A DNA stretch of 28,777 nucleotides from Fragilaria radians (taxonomy: Eukaryota; Bacillariophyta; Fragilariophyceae; Fragilariales; Fragilariaceae): contig CAAAJI010000166.1 in NCBI GenBank assembly GCA_900642245.1, positions 70,857 to 99,633 of the forward strand. Reading direction: 5' to 3'. Each line of letters begins with the position of its first letter. The first letter of the stretch is position 1. Below, in pieces: positions 1 through 8,550 of this stretch. The notes under the pieces were generated by a model. That model was given only the letters and a program-made list of their open reading frames with translations, made no database searches and was not told the DNA's origin. A program made the position numbers and the translations under genes.

Positions 1-23
1 ACACACTAACTTACTGATGTTAG

Positions 24-540
24 GAAAACTGGATGGGCAAATCAAGTAGCGACTGTTCCAAACGTTGAAATTGTGACATCAACAGAATTCCCTGATGATG
101 CAGCTGTTCGTATTCAAAATGCTCATCTAGTTCTCTCACAGGTCTCAGGCAATGCATCTATAGTATCTATTCGTGCTTTGCAGTCGACGACATCTCAGTC
201 CAAAGAGACAGCTGTTGTTCCAAGTTCAGATGAGCCAGATGCTAAGATCATCGGTAACGCGTCTCACCCTACTACAACGATTTTGGTTCGAAATATGTTC
301 GACAAAGATAAAGAAACTGAACCTAACTGGCACGAAGACATAAGGCTAGATTTCGAAGAAGAGTGTACAAAATGGGGAAAGTTGGTTGACGTTCGGGTTA
401 TGCATTTGGAACCCGGTGGTAAGATTTTCGCGTCCTTCGAAACAATCTCTCAAGCTCAAACTTGCGCTTCCAATCTTGCAGGTCGTTGGTTTGACAAACG
501 CCAGTTGAGAGTTACATTTGTCTACGGAATTCCCAACTAG
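24..540 (+). CDS. 3' exon of an RBM39/CAPER-like splicing factor with a C-terminal UHM (RRM-type) domain; 5' end outside the window
   Basis: The frame is open from base 10 to the TAG at 538-540, but the exon probably starts at 24: bases 6-23 look like an intron end, with a branch-like ctaac and an acceptor ttag. That leaves about 171 complete visible codons. The last 90 or so (from about base 271) form a U2AF-homology motif: the RNP2-like strand ILVRNMF, an acidic helix (IRLDFEEECTKWG), the strand GGKIFASFE and the diagnostic R-x-F loop GRWFDKR. Such UHMs bind tryptophan-containing ligand motifs of splicing factors rather than RNA. The order of motifs and the GRWF signature are closest to the C-terminal domain of RBM39/CAPER, a nuclear pre-mRNA splicing factor. 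The upstream Ser/Thr-rich stretch would be the linker to earlier RRMs that lie off the window. RBM39 versus another UHM protein cannot be settled from the C-terminus alone. The apparent start GTG at 73 is internal, not a real start. Confidence 0.8.
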
Positions 541-2500
541 TAATCGTGTGAAATCATGTTATGGAAGAAAGACCTGTAAATACTTCTACTTGGTGAGCCA
601 CGATTCTGTCTGCATACGAGTAATACTTAATTCGTTGCTGTCGCTTTTTTTCTTTAAACAGGGTATCAATACAGCATACGATTTCTTTAGGGATTAAGTT
701 GAGAACGTTCAACTTTCAATAGCTGCAACTATTACGATTAAAAGAAATAAACTTCTATTTTTACTCCAAAGATGTTTTGGCAAGAGAGATAAAGAGTGCC
801 ACTCAACAGAAGTTTATTTCTCAAGTAATGCAAGTAGGAGACTCTTTTAGAGTAATGTAATCTGTGTTGCACTCCTTAATGAACTTCTCAATCTATTTTG
901 ATTCTAGCTTAAATGCAACAAAAAAGGTTTTTACTATTTTGGACTCAAGGAAGGATTTTATCCACTGAAGATGAAAAGTGCAAAAGAATTCCATATCCAC
1001 GGTGTTCGATTTGAAAATTATTGAAACCAACAACAAATAATTACATGATTTTACAGAAGCATAAAATAGTCTTCTGAAAGAATATGTCAAAGTGACTTAG
1101 TTTTGCTAAGAATATTTATCATCAACAAGATTAAAGAAGGGAGGACAGGCAATGAAAAACCAAGCTATAGCCAATAAAACTGAAATAGATTATTCCAAAA
1201 CATCCTCGCAAGTTTTACGTTTGACAAGCCATGCAAAAGAATTGAACAAATAGATTCTAGATTCATCCGTTGTGACAAAGGTAGCAAAGAAGAAGCCTTG
1301 AAAAGAAAATGGACCAAGAAAAATCCAAAATTAGTTCAAAAACAAAATATATTGCTTGAACGCGCACAATTCGATGTAAAAAACTTGCAATTTCTGAAAA
1401 ACAATGAACAAAAGTTATTTACAATCTTTTATTTGATTACCACCTATGATACTTTTACTTTCCAGATGCAATGACACCCGTGAAATCCCAGACACAATTG
1501 ACAGAGCCAATGCCTTTTTTGAACAAGTTAAAAAGTAGATGGAACAAGCAAGACCATCAAGATATATAAAATTAACCTATGATCATCCTTGATGTGTTTG
1601 GTAAACTCTGTGCAGTCATAATTTTATTGGTTTGTATGCTTTGGTATCTGTATTTTATTGTCCAGTTATGCTAAGTTTTTGGGATTATACTTCTTTAACT
1701 TTTCGCCATACTTTATCTTCAGCCCATTGATGTCTACATCTTCCATTACAAGAAAGTTTCCATATTTTTAATAAAGCCTGCCTTCTTCATTAAAGTGACT
1801 TGACAAATAGCTATATTTCAAGCCATTGAGCGCATACTCGATAGTTTGTCAATATCATTGTTCTCCAGGGGATGCTTTACTTTAAATCCTGGCTCCATTC
1901 TGCGCTTCTTTCCTTTCAAAAAGCTACAATTAGGACATTAATTCAACTTCCGTGTCATCCTCAAAGCTGCATGGTCACATAATACTCCTGGTCCATCACG
2001 CTCTTGTCTGACAATACATGCACTGAACAAGTATTACCAGAATAGAGAGGAACATTACTTAGTATTTGATCTCAGATGATCTACAACTTTCACTCCACAC
2101 AGCTCAAAGTATGGGATAGTGTAATTTTGGTAAGGTAGATTGAGGTCTCCAAAAATATACTTTTTACCTTCTGGTGAGCTGTCCGTTGGGAAAACGCTGG
2201 AGTTTTCAATAGTCTTTAAGTATCAACATTTACTTTTGACTTCAAGATCAATATTGATTACAATTTTTGTACAGTTCCATCCAATCATCGCTAGCATTAG
2301 TTATTCAGCAAAAAGGAAGGTCTCCCATGACCCAATGATAGATGAGCTAAGACAAAGTAGGTCATCTAGATTGAAGAGGAAGCACCAAGGAGGCTATTCC
2401 AAAAGTTCTAACTCTTCAAAAGACTCTAAGATTGGCATTCCAAAGAAAGGCTCCTATAATCATAAAGAGTCATGAAAATAATGAAAGCAATAAGTGGAAG
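541..2500. other. AT-rich intergenic stretch with two unrecognised fossil coding fragments
   Basis: No gene can be supported here. A 65-codon minus-strand frame at 893-1090 has no recognisable domain. On the plus strand, 1184-1474 stays open for 96 codons without an ATG except at its very end. On the minus strand, 2033 to 1818 reads as a Cys/His- and Lys-rich peptide interrupted once by TAA (motifs CPNC and KGKKRR). It is followed at 1746-1666 by a 26-codon frame starting with ATG. These may be remains of one decayed mobile-element gene, but the family was not recognised. The plus-strand frame at 2140-2475 begins with TTG and resembles nothing known. Confidence 0.5.
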
Positions 2501-2964
2501 TCAATCTGTGTGACCTGAACATGCTGCCTTCTTTGCTTGCACTTTCTGGTGTGGCATCCTATCGTGATGAACATCTAAGTCTGTCATTGCGGGTTTTCCT
2601 CCCGAACTGAACTCCCATCCCAATATGTAATATGAGCATTTTTCAGAGGAAAGGGTGCCGCCACTGGACTCTAAATCGTCTTTTCTTGTCTGATAATCTT
2701 TGAAAATATTCGAAAAGTTCCCGGCATTGCTGGTTTTCCAATGATTTGTGTTCACCTTGTCCATGTAACCAATAATGACTATCTTCAAGCTGCACCTGTG
2801 CTCCGGTACCTTTATCACTCAATATTTATAACAGCATATTTGATATCATGGTCCAGATATCGGGACTATTTCCGGATCCTTGCCCCGTGCCAAAAATAGG
2901 GTGGTTTGCTTCGTGATGATACTTCCATTCATGTTGTGATCCAGCTATAGTAGAATGGTTCAAG
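2501..2964 (-). pseudogene. Decayed reverse-transcriptase fragment
   Basis: Read on the minus strand from 2964, the sequence gives a peptide containing PIFGTGQGSG followed by NSPDIW. This resembles a conserved block of RT-like proteins that I recall as abundant in diatom and oomycete genomes. A TAA at 2828-2826 and a one-base frameshift interrupt it. From 2818 the frame continues with IGYMDKVN, where an RT would have its catalytic [FY]-x-D-D box; the second Asp has become Lys. It then reads GGTLSSEKCSYYILGWEF, matching the block downstream of the catalytic box in the same RT group. With a stop, a frameshift and a lost catalytic residue, it is dead. The element class (LINE-like or other) cannot be told because no endonuclease or LTR was seen beside it. 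Its orientation matches the copia fragment at 3594-4625, but it is a different RT type. Confidence 0.6.
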
Positions 2965-3593
2965 ACACTTAAGTGGAAATATTAAGTATCAAGTATAATA
3001 TCAATGAATTTAGAATTAACAGTAGTAGGCCAACCTAATCACGAATGAATAGAAGAGGGGCAACTGAAAGTACACAATGAAGAACTATGATATAATTTAA
3101 ACCAATTTCTATCTAGCCGTGTGTAGTCTTAGAACTTCTCTCAAGAGGTGTTCTTGAATCCTAGATACCTACTCTTAAAGATTTTGATCTTGCTTGAGCC
3201 TTTCGCCCCAAATGATTAGGCAAGTCTCTTGAACTTGTTAATGTGGACAAGTTGGTGTGTCGATGTAAACAAGTTGGTTGTCAATATGGATAGAATAAAT
3301 TAGCCCTCAAACTATTGTTTTAGTGATTAACGTGTTGATTCCTAGTCAATGTAGGTCAGCAACATTATGCAATCTGGAGAGGCATTCTAAGACAAAAGAT
3401 CTGCTTGTAAACTTTATGCAACAGGAATAGGGTCAGTTGGTGTGGTTAGAAGAGAGGGATGCTCACCATAGCATCACAAATCAAATATTAGAATGACATT
3501 GGACTTTAACAACACCATGTTAGCAGTAACAAGGATCCTAGTCTACAAAGTATCGAAGTTGAACCTCAATGTCATCCTATGAAACATCAACTT
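2965..3593. other. Intergenic stretch without recognised features
   Basis: AT-rich sequence with short imperfect direct repeats (acaagttggt twice near 3248 and 3269). No coding frame of note, no tRNA-like B box and no LTR termini were recognised. It could contain the decayed 3' part of the copia fragment that begins at 3594, since RT translation stops being recognisable there. Confidence 0.4.
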
Positions 3594-4625
3594 ATTTTTC
3601 TGGGATAACTCGGTGCTTAGAATCAACTTCCATACCTTCTGGAATGTGCATGCAGATTTCCTCTTGAAGTTCACCAGGTAAGAAAGCAGTCTCCACATCA
3701 ACAATCGACGCTTGCATTCCCCGAATAAGTTTAAAAACTATCATAATCCTAAACGTTATATCATTGATTGCAGGGTAAATCCTTTTGTTGAAATCAATGC
3801 CTGGAACTTGACTGTATCCATAAGCAATAAGTCTTGCTGTTTCGCTGAATTATGAAAATCCATATGTTATTGTAGTTCTTCCCTTGCTGTTCTTGAACAC
3901 TCAGCCCATAGAGCAGTCCTAACGCGGCCTTAAATAAAAATGTCTGAAAGTTCCGTTCAACTTCACCATCACATTGGGTAGTTCTGGCATGTGAGAATTC
4001 AAACTTAATATATACCATCAGCATTCTAGATTTATTCTCACCCAATTCATCACGACACATGAGTTTATCATTGATGTCAGAAATTTTCAAATCGGTTGAT
4101 TAGGTAAACATCTTGCAAAAAATAACTCCGTTATTTCCACAATTCTGGTTTGGACAATTTTTGCATTTGAACAACATCTGTCCAAGCTTTCCACAATTTC
4201 TGCATTTACCTTTAAACTGACCGTTGAACAATGCCAGTTCTTAGAAATCTTCACTGTTGTCAATTTTTGTGGCTCTCTGAATTGCTTATCTAAGATAACG
4301 ATTGAAGGGGCAGAAATAGGTTCATATGTGTTCTTGAGGTTCTCCCAAGCACTGGCTATATTGCCATTGGATAATCCTTTGTATTGCACCCTTTAATAAT
4401 TCTAAATTCAATCTTGTCATTAGTGGTCTTAACAACTATGGAACGAATGAGGTTGGTATATGCAAGCATATTCGACTGAATGCCTTATGACTCATTCTTT
4501 CCAATATTCAAAGCTTCACCAAAATCTTCATCTGCCTTGGGAATTGACAACTTTTCTAACATTAAATCCTAAAATCATATCGCTTTGCCTTTTCTAGAAA
4601 CTTCTCAGTTATCAACCTTTCTTTA
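3594..4625 (-). mobile_element. Decayed Ty1/copia retrotransposon fragment: gag, integrase C-terminal part and RT start, with an internal deletion
   Basis: On the minus strand, from about 4625 to 4088, a gag-like frame holds ASAWENLKNTYEP, matching the A-W-x-x-L-x-x-x-Y-E-P block of copia gag (compare AIAWKRFKKKYEP in the element at 8551). It joins directly, near 4087-4090, to the end of an integrase (FEFSHARTTQCDGEVERNFQ), which includes the catalytic-Glu neighbourhood. The zinc knuckle, protease and integrase N-terminal parts are therefore missing. At 3830-3600 the RT start follows (AYGYSQVPGIDF, INDITFRIMIVFKL, ASIVDVETAFLPGEL, HIPEGM). Stops (for example in gag near 4480) and frameshifts break the frame. 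No LTRs were found at either side. It belongs to the same broad copia group as the two fragments between 7550 and 11514. Confidence 0.8.
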
Positions 4626-5845
4626 GAAGGGAAGAACTCTTATGTTGTTCAAATTGGTCATCTTGACTTGCCTATGTGAATGCCCTGTAGAAAGGATAAA
4701 GTGAACAAATAATCCCAGATCAATATATTTTTTTCTTGAAAAACAATAATGAATAGATCCACGTATTGCGGAAAAAGACATATCAACAACTCTTATTATT
4801 TTATGAAAAGGTGAAGTGGAGTTGATCTGATGAAATGACTGAAATCGATTGTTAGCCAATGATAGAAATTAATCCAACAATTGTATGTTGATGCAATGAA
4901 ATTAGCTCTAATCAGGATCCAAGAGTCAAAAAGGTTATGTATTTTATGATGCTTTACATATTTTTTCAACTTGTTGCCAATTATCTCTGACGAAAATCCC
5001 TCATTTTCAATTCAGATTTATTTTTGACTCCCTCATCGGTGTCCGAGTTTGGCAATATCCGGCTGATATTCTGCGATTTGGACATTTCTCCTTCTATTTT
5101 TCTTTCATATATCGGGGTATACCTCTGATGAATCATTCAACATTTTATCCATATTTCTACCTTTCTTGAATCAAAATCAAAATATAGAACGACCAAAGAA
5201 AGCTATGAGGACATCAACATATTGTGCTTCAATATCTCTGGAATGAAATCTTGATATCATAGGATTTTGCTTGCTTGTTCATGATTCAAATTAACAATGA
5301 AATGATATACAACCTTTCGCAAAGAGTATTGAAATGTGACTCAAATACTGACAGTAGTTTTTATCACAAGGCACTTGGAGTTAGTGAAATCAAATGAGAA
5401 TGTTATTCAAATTATCACTAATTAAAGCTTAACAATTATTAGATGTGCTACAGTGTCGGGACATATTCGTTAACCTAAACAGATCTAAGGATTTCAGTCC
5501 AGAACAACCGACCATAGGAGGGAATCACGGATGTTAAACTTGATTATTTAAAATGTTATACTATATTTTTTTTTCTCAACTACCGCAACTATTTGGTCGA
5601 TTTCGGTTTTTATGATTCAATATTTTAGCAAGTTGCTTGTGAGAATGGAAAATATCAATTCCATGATGCCTAGGGGAAATATAAATTAAGTATATCTCAA
5701 ATTGTATTGACAATATTATATTTTTCTCTAAAGTGAGGGGGTAAAAATAGAATTGTTTGGGAGAAGCTAAGTATTATGACATTTTACATCAAAATAGGTA
5801 ACTATTTTGGCCGATTTACGAAATGAAAGAAACACATTCGACTCT
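4626..5845. other. AT-rich intergenic stretch without recognised features
   Basis: The only open frame of any size (78 codons, minus, 4623-4859) shows no domain and no similarity that I recognise. Poly-T tracts occur around 5570. The last 150 bases are the 3' flank of the P/T/S-rich gene that ends at 5846. No RNA gene, LTR end or tandem array was seen. Confidence 0.5.
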
Positions 5846-7090
5846 TTATTTCTTTGTAGGTACTGCAGAGGGGAAATTTGTAACGGAAGGTGCATCGGAG
5901 AGGGAAGGCGACTCAGATGGAAACGCAGTAGCCGAAGGTTCGTCTGAAAGGGATGGAGTCTCGGAGGGAAAGGTAGTGACCGAAGGTACGTTGGAGAGAG
6001 TAGGTTCCTGCGATAGCGTAGGAACCGCTGAAGGCTTGTTTGATTTGCTGGTTGGACTAAGAGTTGCCGTAGGCCGATTCGAAGGTGAAGGTGTTGGGTT
6101 AGGGGAATCTGTTGGAGTCGCTGATGGTCTGAGAGATGTCGAAGGGGATTTTGAGGCCTTCTTCGAAGGTGAATTAGAAGGTGAAGGAGATGGGAAAGGT
6201 GAGTCTGTTGGAGTTTTTGTGGGCCCTGCGGTAATAGTTGGTAAAAGCGTCGGGAAAAAACGAGAAGGAGACGGTGAAGGCTCTGGTGATTCGGTTGGTG
6301 ATGAAGATGGTGGACTGTCACTAGGAGTGGTAGAAGGGGATGGAGAGGGGAAAGGAGATTCAGTTGGAGTGTTTGACGGGAATGGTGATTTAGTAGGATT
6401 AGCAAATGTAGGTTTGGTAGTAGGGGCTGGGGTTGGTGGGAGAAGAGGTGATGAAGTTGGTGCAAGAGTAGGCGTGGTATTAGGTTGCGAAGTTGGTGGT
6501 GGAGTTTTCGTTGTAGGAGAGTCACTTGGATTCGGGGATGGTGCAGGAGTGGGGAAGGGGTTGGGTGCCCCTGTAGGAGGCGGAGTGGAAGGTGGAATTG
6601 GGGGTGGTGTAGGAGATGAAGTAGGAGGTGCGACAGGAGATGAGGTAGTAGGAGCAGGAGTTTGGCCCATGGCACCTGGACTTCCTGGACCTGTGGCTGT
6701 CGGTACGGAAGGTGCGTTTAAACTAGGCTTCGTTGGTTTCTTAGTAGGATTCTCGGTAGGGGACTTGGTGGGGGACCTGGTACGTGTCTTGGTAGGTGTC
6801 CTGGTTGGATTTTTTGTTGGTGTCTTGGTTGGTGTCTTGGTGGGACCAGAATCAGGCTTACTCGGTGCTGAAGTCACTGGAGTTGGCGTGGCAGAAGCCT
6901 TCATGCTTTTCTTACTTTTACCCTTGCCTTTCGAGATGCAGGAGGGATCAGCGGTGTTTTCTGATAGAGTACAATCCACGGACTGGAGGACACGACCAGA
7001 AACACCTGTGGCAAAGACGTTGGAGAAGAGGCCTTTAATTTTGTTGGCTTCGACCAGCTGCACCATAGCGAAAGCAAGAACAAGCTTCAT
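5846..7090 (-). CDS. Secreted Pro/Thr/Ser-rich (mucin-like) repeat protein with a lysine-rich patch, possibly cell-wall or silica associated
   Basis: The reading frame is 414 codons from the ATG at 7090 to the TAA at 5848-5846. An upstream in-frame ATG at 7183 would add 31 residues, but only the 7090 start puts a signal peptide first (MKLVLAFAMVQLVEA, then NK). After it come about 50 ordinary residues with two Cys (C40, C51), then a basic patch SKGKGKSKKSMK (residues 53-64). The rest is low-complexity P/T/S. It starts with a PTK-x repeat (roughly residues 80-120), continues with a P/T/S/G linker and SPxPSPSPS units (for example TESPFPSPSPS, TDSPNPTPSPS), and ends in SLSDEPSATAFPSES-type repeats before a final PTKK. 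The composition suggests heavy O-glycosylation and an extracellular or cell-wall role. Lysine clusters with KxxK spacing recall silaffin-type silica proteins, but that is inference only. Gene neighbours give no functional clue. The opposite strand is also open over most of this length (see rejected items). Confidence 0.75.
   Translation of the reverse strand: MKLVLAFAMVQLVEANKIKGLFSNVFATGVSGRVLQSVDCTLSENTADPSCISKGKGKSKKSMKASATPTPVTSAPSKPDSGPTKTPTKTPTKNPTRTPTKTRTRSPTKSPTENPTKKPTKPSLNAPSVPTATGPGSPGAMGQTPAPTTSSPVAPPTSSPTPPPIPPSTPPPTGAPNPFPTPAPSPNPSDSPTTKTPPPTSQPNTTPTLAPTSSPLLPPTPAPTTKPTFANPTKSPFPSNTPTESPFPSPSPSTTPSDSPPSSSPTESPEPSPSPSRFFPTLLPTITAGPTKTPTDSPFPSPSPSNSPSKKASKSPSTSLRPSATPTDSPNPTPSPSNRPTATLSPTSKSNKPSAVPTLSQEPTLSNVPSVTTFPSETPSLSDEPSATAFPSESPSLSDAPSVTNFPSAVPTKK
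6720..6850 (-). repeat. Short-period tandem repeat encoding Pro-Thr-Lys units
   Basis: Within the P/T/S-rich gene, a roughly 12-base unit of the type ggtgtcttggtt recurs, with divergence, across this stretch. On the minus strand it encodes successive P-T-K-x units (TKTPTKTPTKNPTRTPTK). Neighbouring 12-base blocks differ mainly at wobble positions and one codon, as expected for slippage-generated coding repeats. Copy number is probably variable between alleles. Confidence 0.7.
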
Positions 7091-7549
7091 CTTAAAACGG
7101 CTTCCTTTAATATTGTGATACGAAATTTTCGAGGTCAAGCTAGGACTGTTAAAATGTAGCATGCAAGTACCATGAAATAACAATTAGCGATATTTTCACC
7201 TCTCTCATAACGGCTTGGCGAAATATATAGAAATATATAATTAGTAAACCAAACGATGAGCGGAAATTCGGAGAAAGCTAAAGGATTATTTGAAGCATAC
7301 CTTTTTTTCTCGAATCAAATTTAGCGACGCTGAAATTATAATTGTTGCTCATGCATTCAACCGAGTAATTTTAACTCAGAAATTGTCTTTGAAATTACAC
7401 TCATGTGAAGCAAATAACAAGAATAGACAATTGGGCAATCTTTCAAGTCGCAAGGTTCAATCTAGCATTGAAAGTTCCGAAGTATATCTTCTAATAATCT
7501 TACTTGATTATTTCAACCATTTGCAACTAATTACTGCTCATGCCATTTG
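7091..7549. other. Upstream region of the P/T/S-rich gene
   Basis: AT-rich sequence between the start codon at 7090 and the copia fragment at 7550; it must carry the promoter of the minus-strand gene. I found no motif that I can name with confidence. The open frame at 7290-7550 on the plus strand does not resemble a protein family. Confidence 0.4.
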
Positions 7550-8510
7550 AAAATCTCACCTTTCAGGTGCCTCGTAAACAAATCATCCATGTTTTCCTTT
7601 GATTTCACAATCCTAACTTTGTTCAACCCAAATCAACTTGTTCTCCGATGGAATGATTTTTCTATCGATGTGTTTGGTTCTCTCACTCGACATTCACTTT
7701 TTCTCCACACCTTGTCCCCATATTGTCACTATCTGTATGCCTCGATTTCCATACTTTTACATAAGAAAATTTCATTTTCGAACCATTATTTTAGCATTTC
7801 AAACAAATTTGATCAACCTCTTTAACTCCCTTACTTGATCTGGCGCTGCACCTTCCATAACCTTAGACAATTTGGAAACAGAATTTGCCAAATCAGGCCT
7901 AGATAACTTAACACAATAAAGGAGATTCTTTACCATTTCCTTCAAAAGTACTCCTTAATTTTCCAATTTTTCAAACTTTAAGCCTCCTACCATTGTTCAA
8001 TCCAAACATTTTAAAATTTCATGGAAAGATCCAATTGTTGCTCCATCCACACAATTCTCCAAAAACATTACTGATGACATGTCTCAAATATGTTATAAGA
8101 TATAATAGCATTCTGACTCCTGACCTATACCCCCTATGACCTTCTTTGTTCATCATGTCCATATCTTCAGTCGGTCTCTAATTCTTAAATCTTGGGGTTC
8201 CAGATGTCTTGAAAATATATTTAGATGGCTCCCTAATAGCCAAATTTCTGAATTAACCTATCCACCAAATATGGTTGCACCATAACAATCTTGTTTCTTT
8301 CCCTACTTTCCAAGACTTGACAACGTAATCGTACAACATCTTCAAGTTAAACTCTGTTTCTTTAATTCAACAATCAACTTGGAAATACTGCTTCCTTTTT
8401 AATTCCTAAGCAATTGTTGCCATAAATTACAATGATAACATTCTAATCCCACTTAGTCACTAAACATGGAGCAGACATGCAACCAATGAACCCCAGAGGC
8501 TTCATGTCTA
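7550..8510 (-). mobile_element. Decayed Ty1/copia fragment: C-terminal half of RT through RNase H
   Basis: On the minus strand, from about 8510, copia RT/RNase H landmarks appear in the usual order, split over several frames: LGFIGCMSAPCLVTKW, then NKIVMVQPYLVDRLIQKFG (near 8270), then the YR-SGV-like block, then LLYCVKLSRPDLANSVSKLS and KVMEGAAPDQVRELKRLIKFV (near 7920-7790). RTKHIDR and a frameshifted HSIGEQVD / NMDDLFTRHLK tail follow near 7700-7550, which is the end of copia RNase H. Many stops and frameshifts are present. The N-terminal parts (gag, protease, integrase) are absent: the fragment is truncated at about 8510, where sequence oriented the opposite way begins. No polypurine tract or LTR was recognised beyond its 3' end at 7550. 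Confidence 0.8.
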
Positions 8511-8550
8511 AAAGTATTGAACACTGAGCTCCTTTAATCAATTGATGTTA

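Noticed and set aside
2140..2475. 111-codon plus frame with a basic Ser/Lys-rich end
   Set aside because: Starts with TTG, has no recognisable family, and lies among decayed transposon debris.
3794..4389. Two adjacent 98- and 100-codon minus-strand frames looking like a small operon
   Set aside because: They are the gag and integrase fragments of one deleted copia element, overlapping by the chance ATGA at 4087-4090.
5767..6675. 302-codon minus-strand frame rich in Leu, His and Pro
   Set aside because: A frame-shifted reading of the same repeat tract; its composition is an artefact of CCT/CAT-type codons.
5823..7118. 431-codon plus-strand frame rich in Gly, Val and Glu, opposite the P/T/S-rich gene
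   Set aside because: It is the antisense of Pro/Thr/Ser codons and has no signal peptide or recognisable domain, whereas the minus frame has a signal peptide, an ordered head and a natural start.
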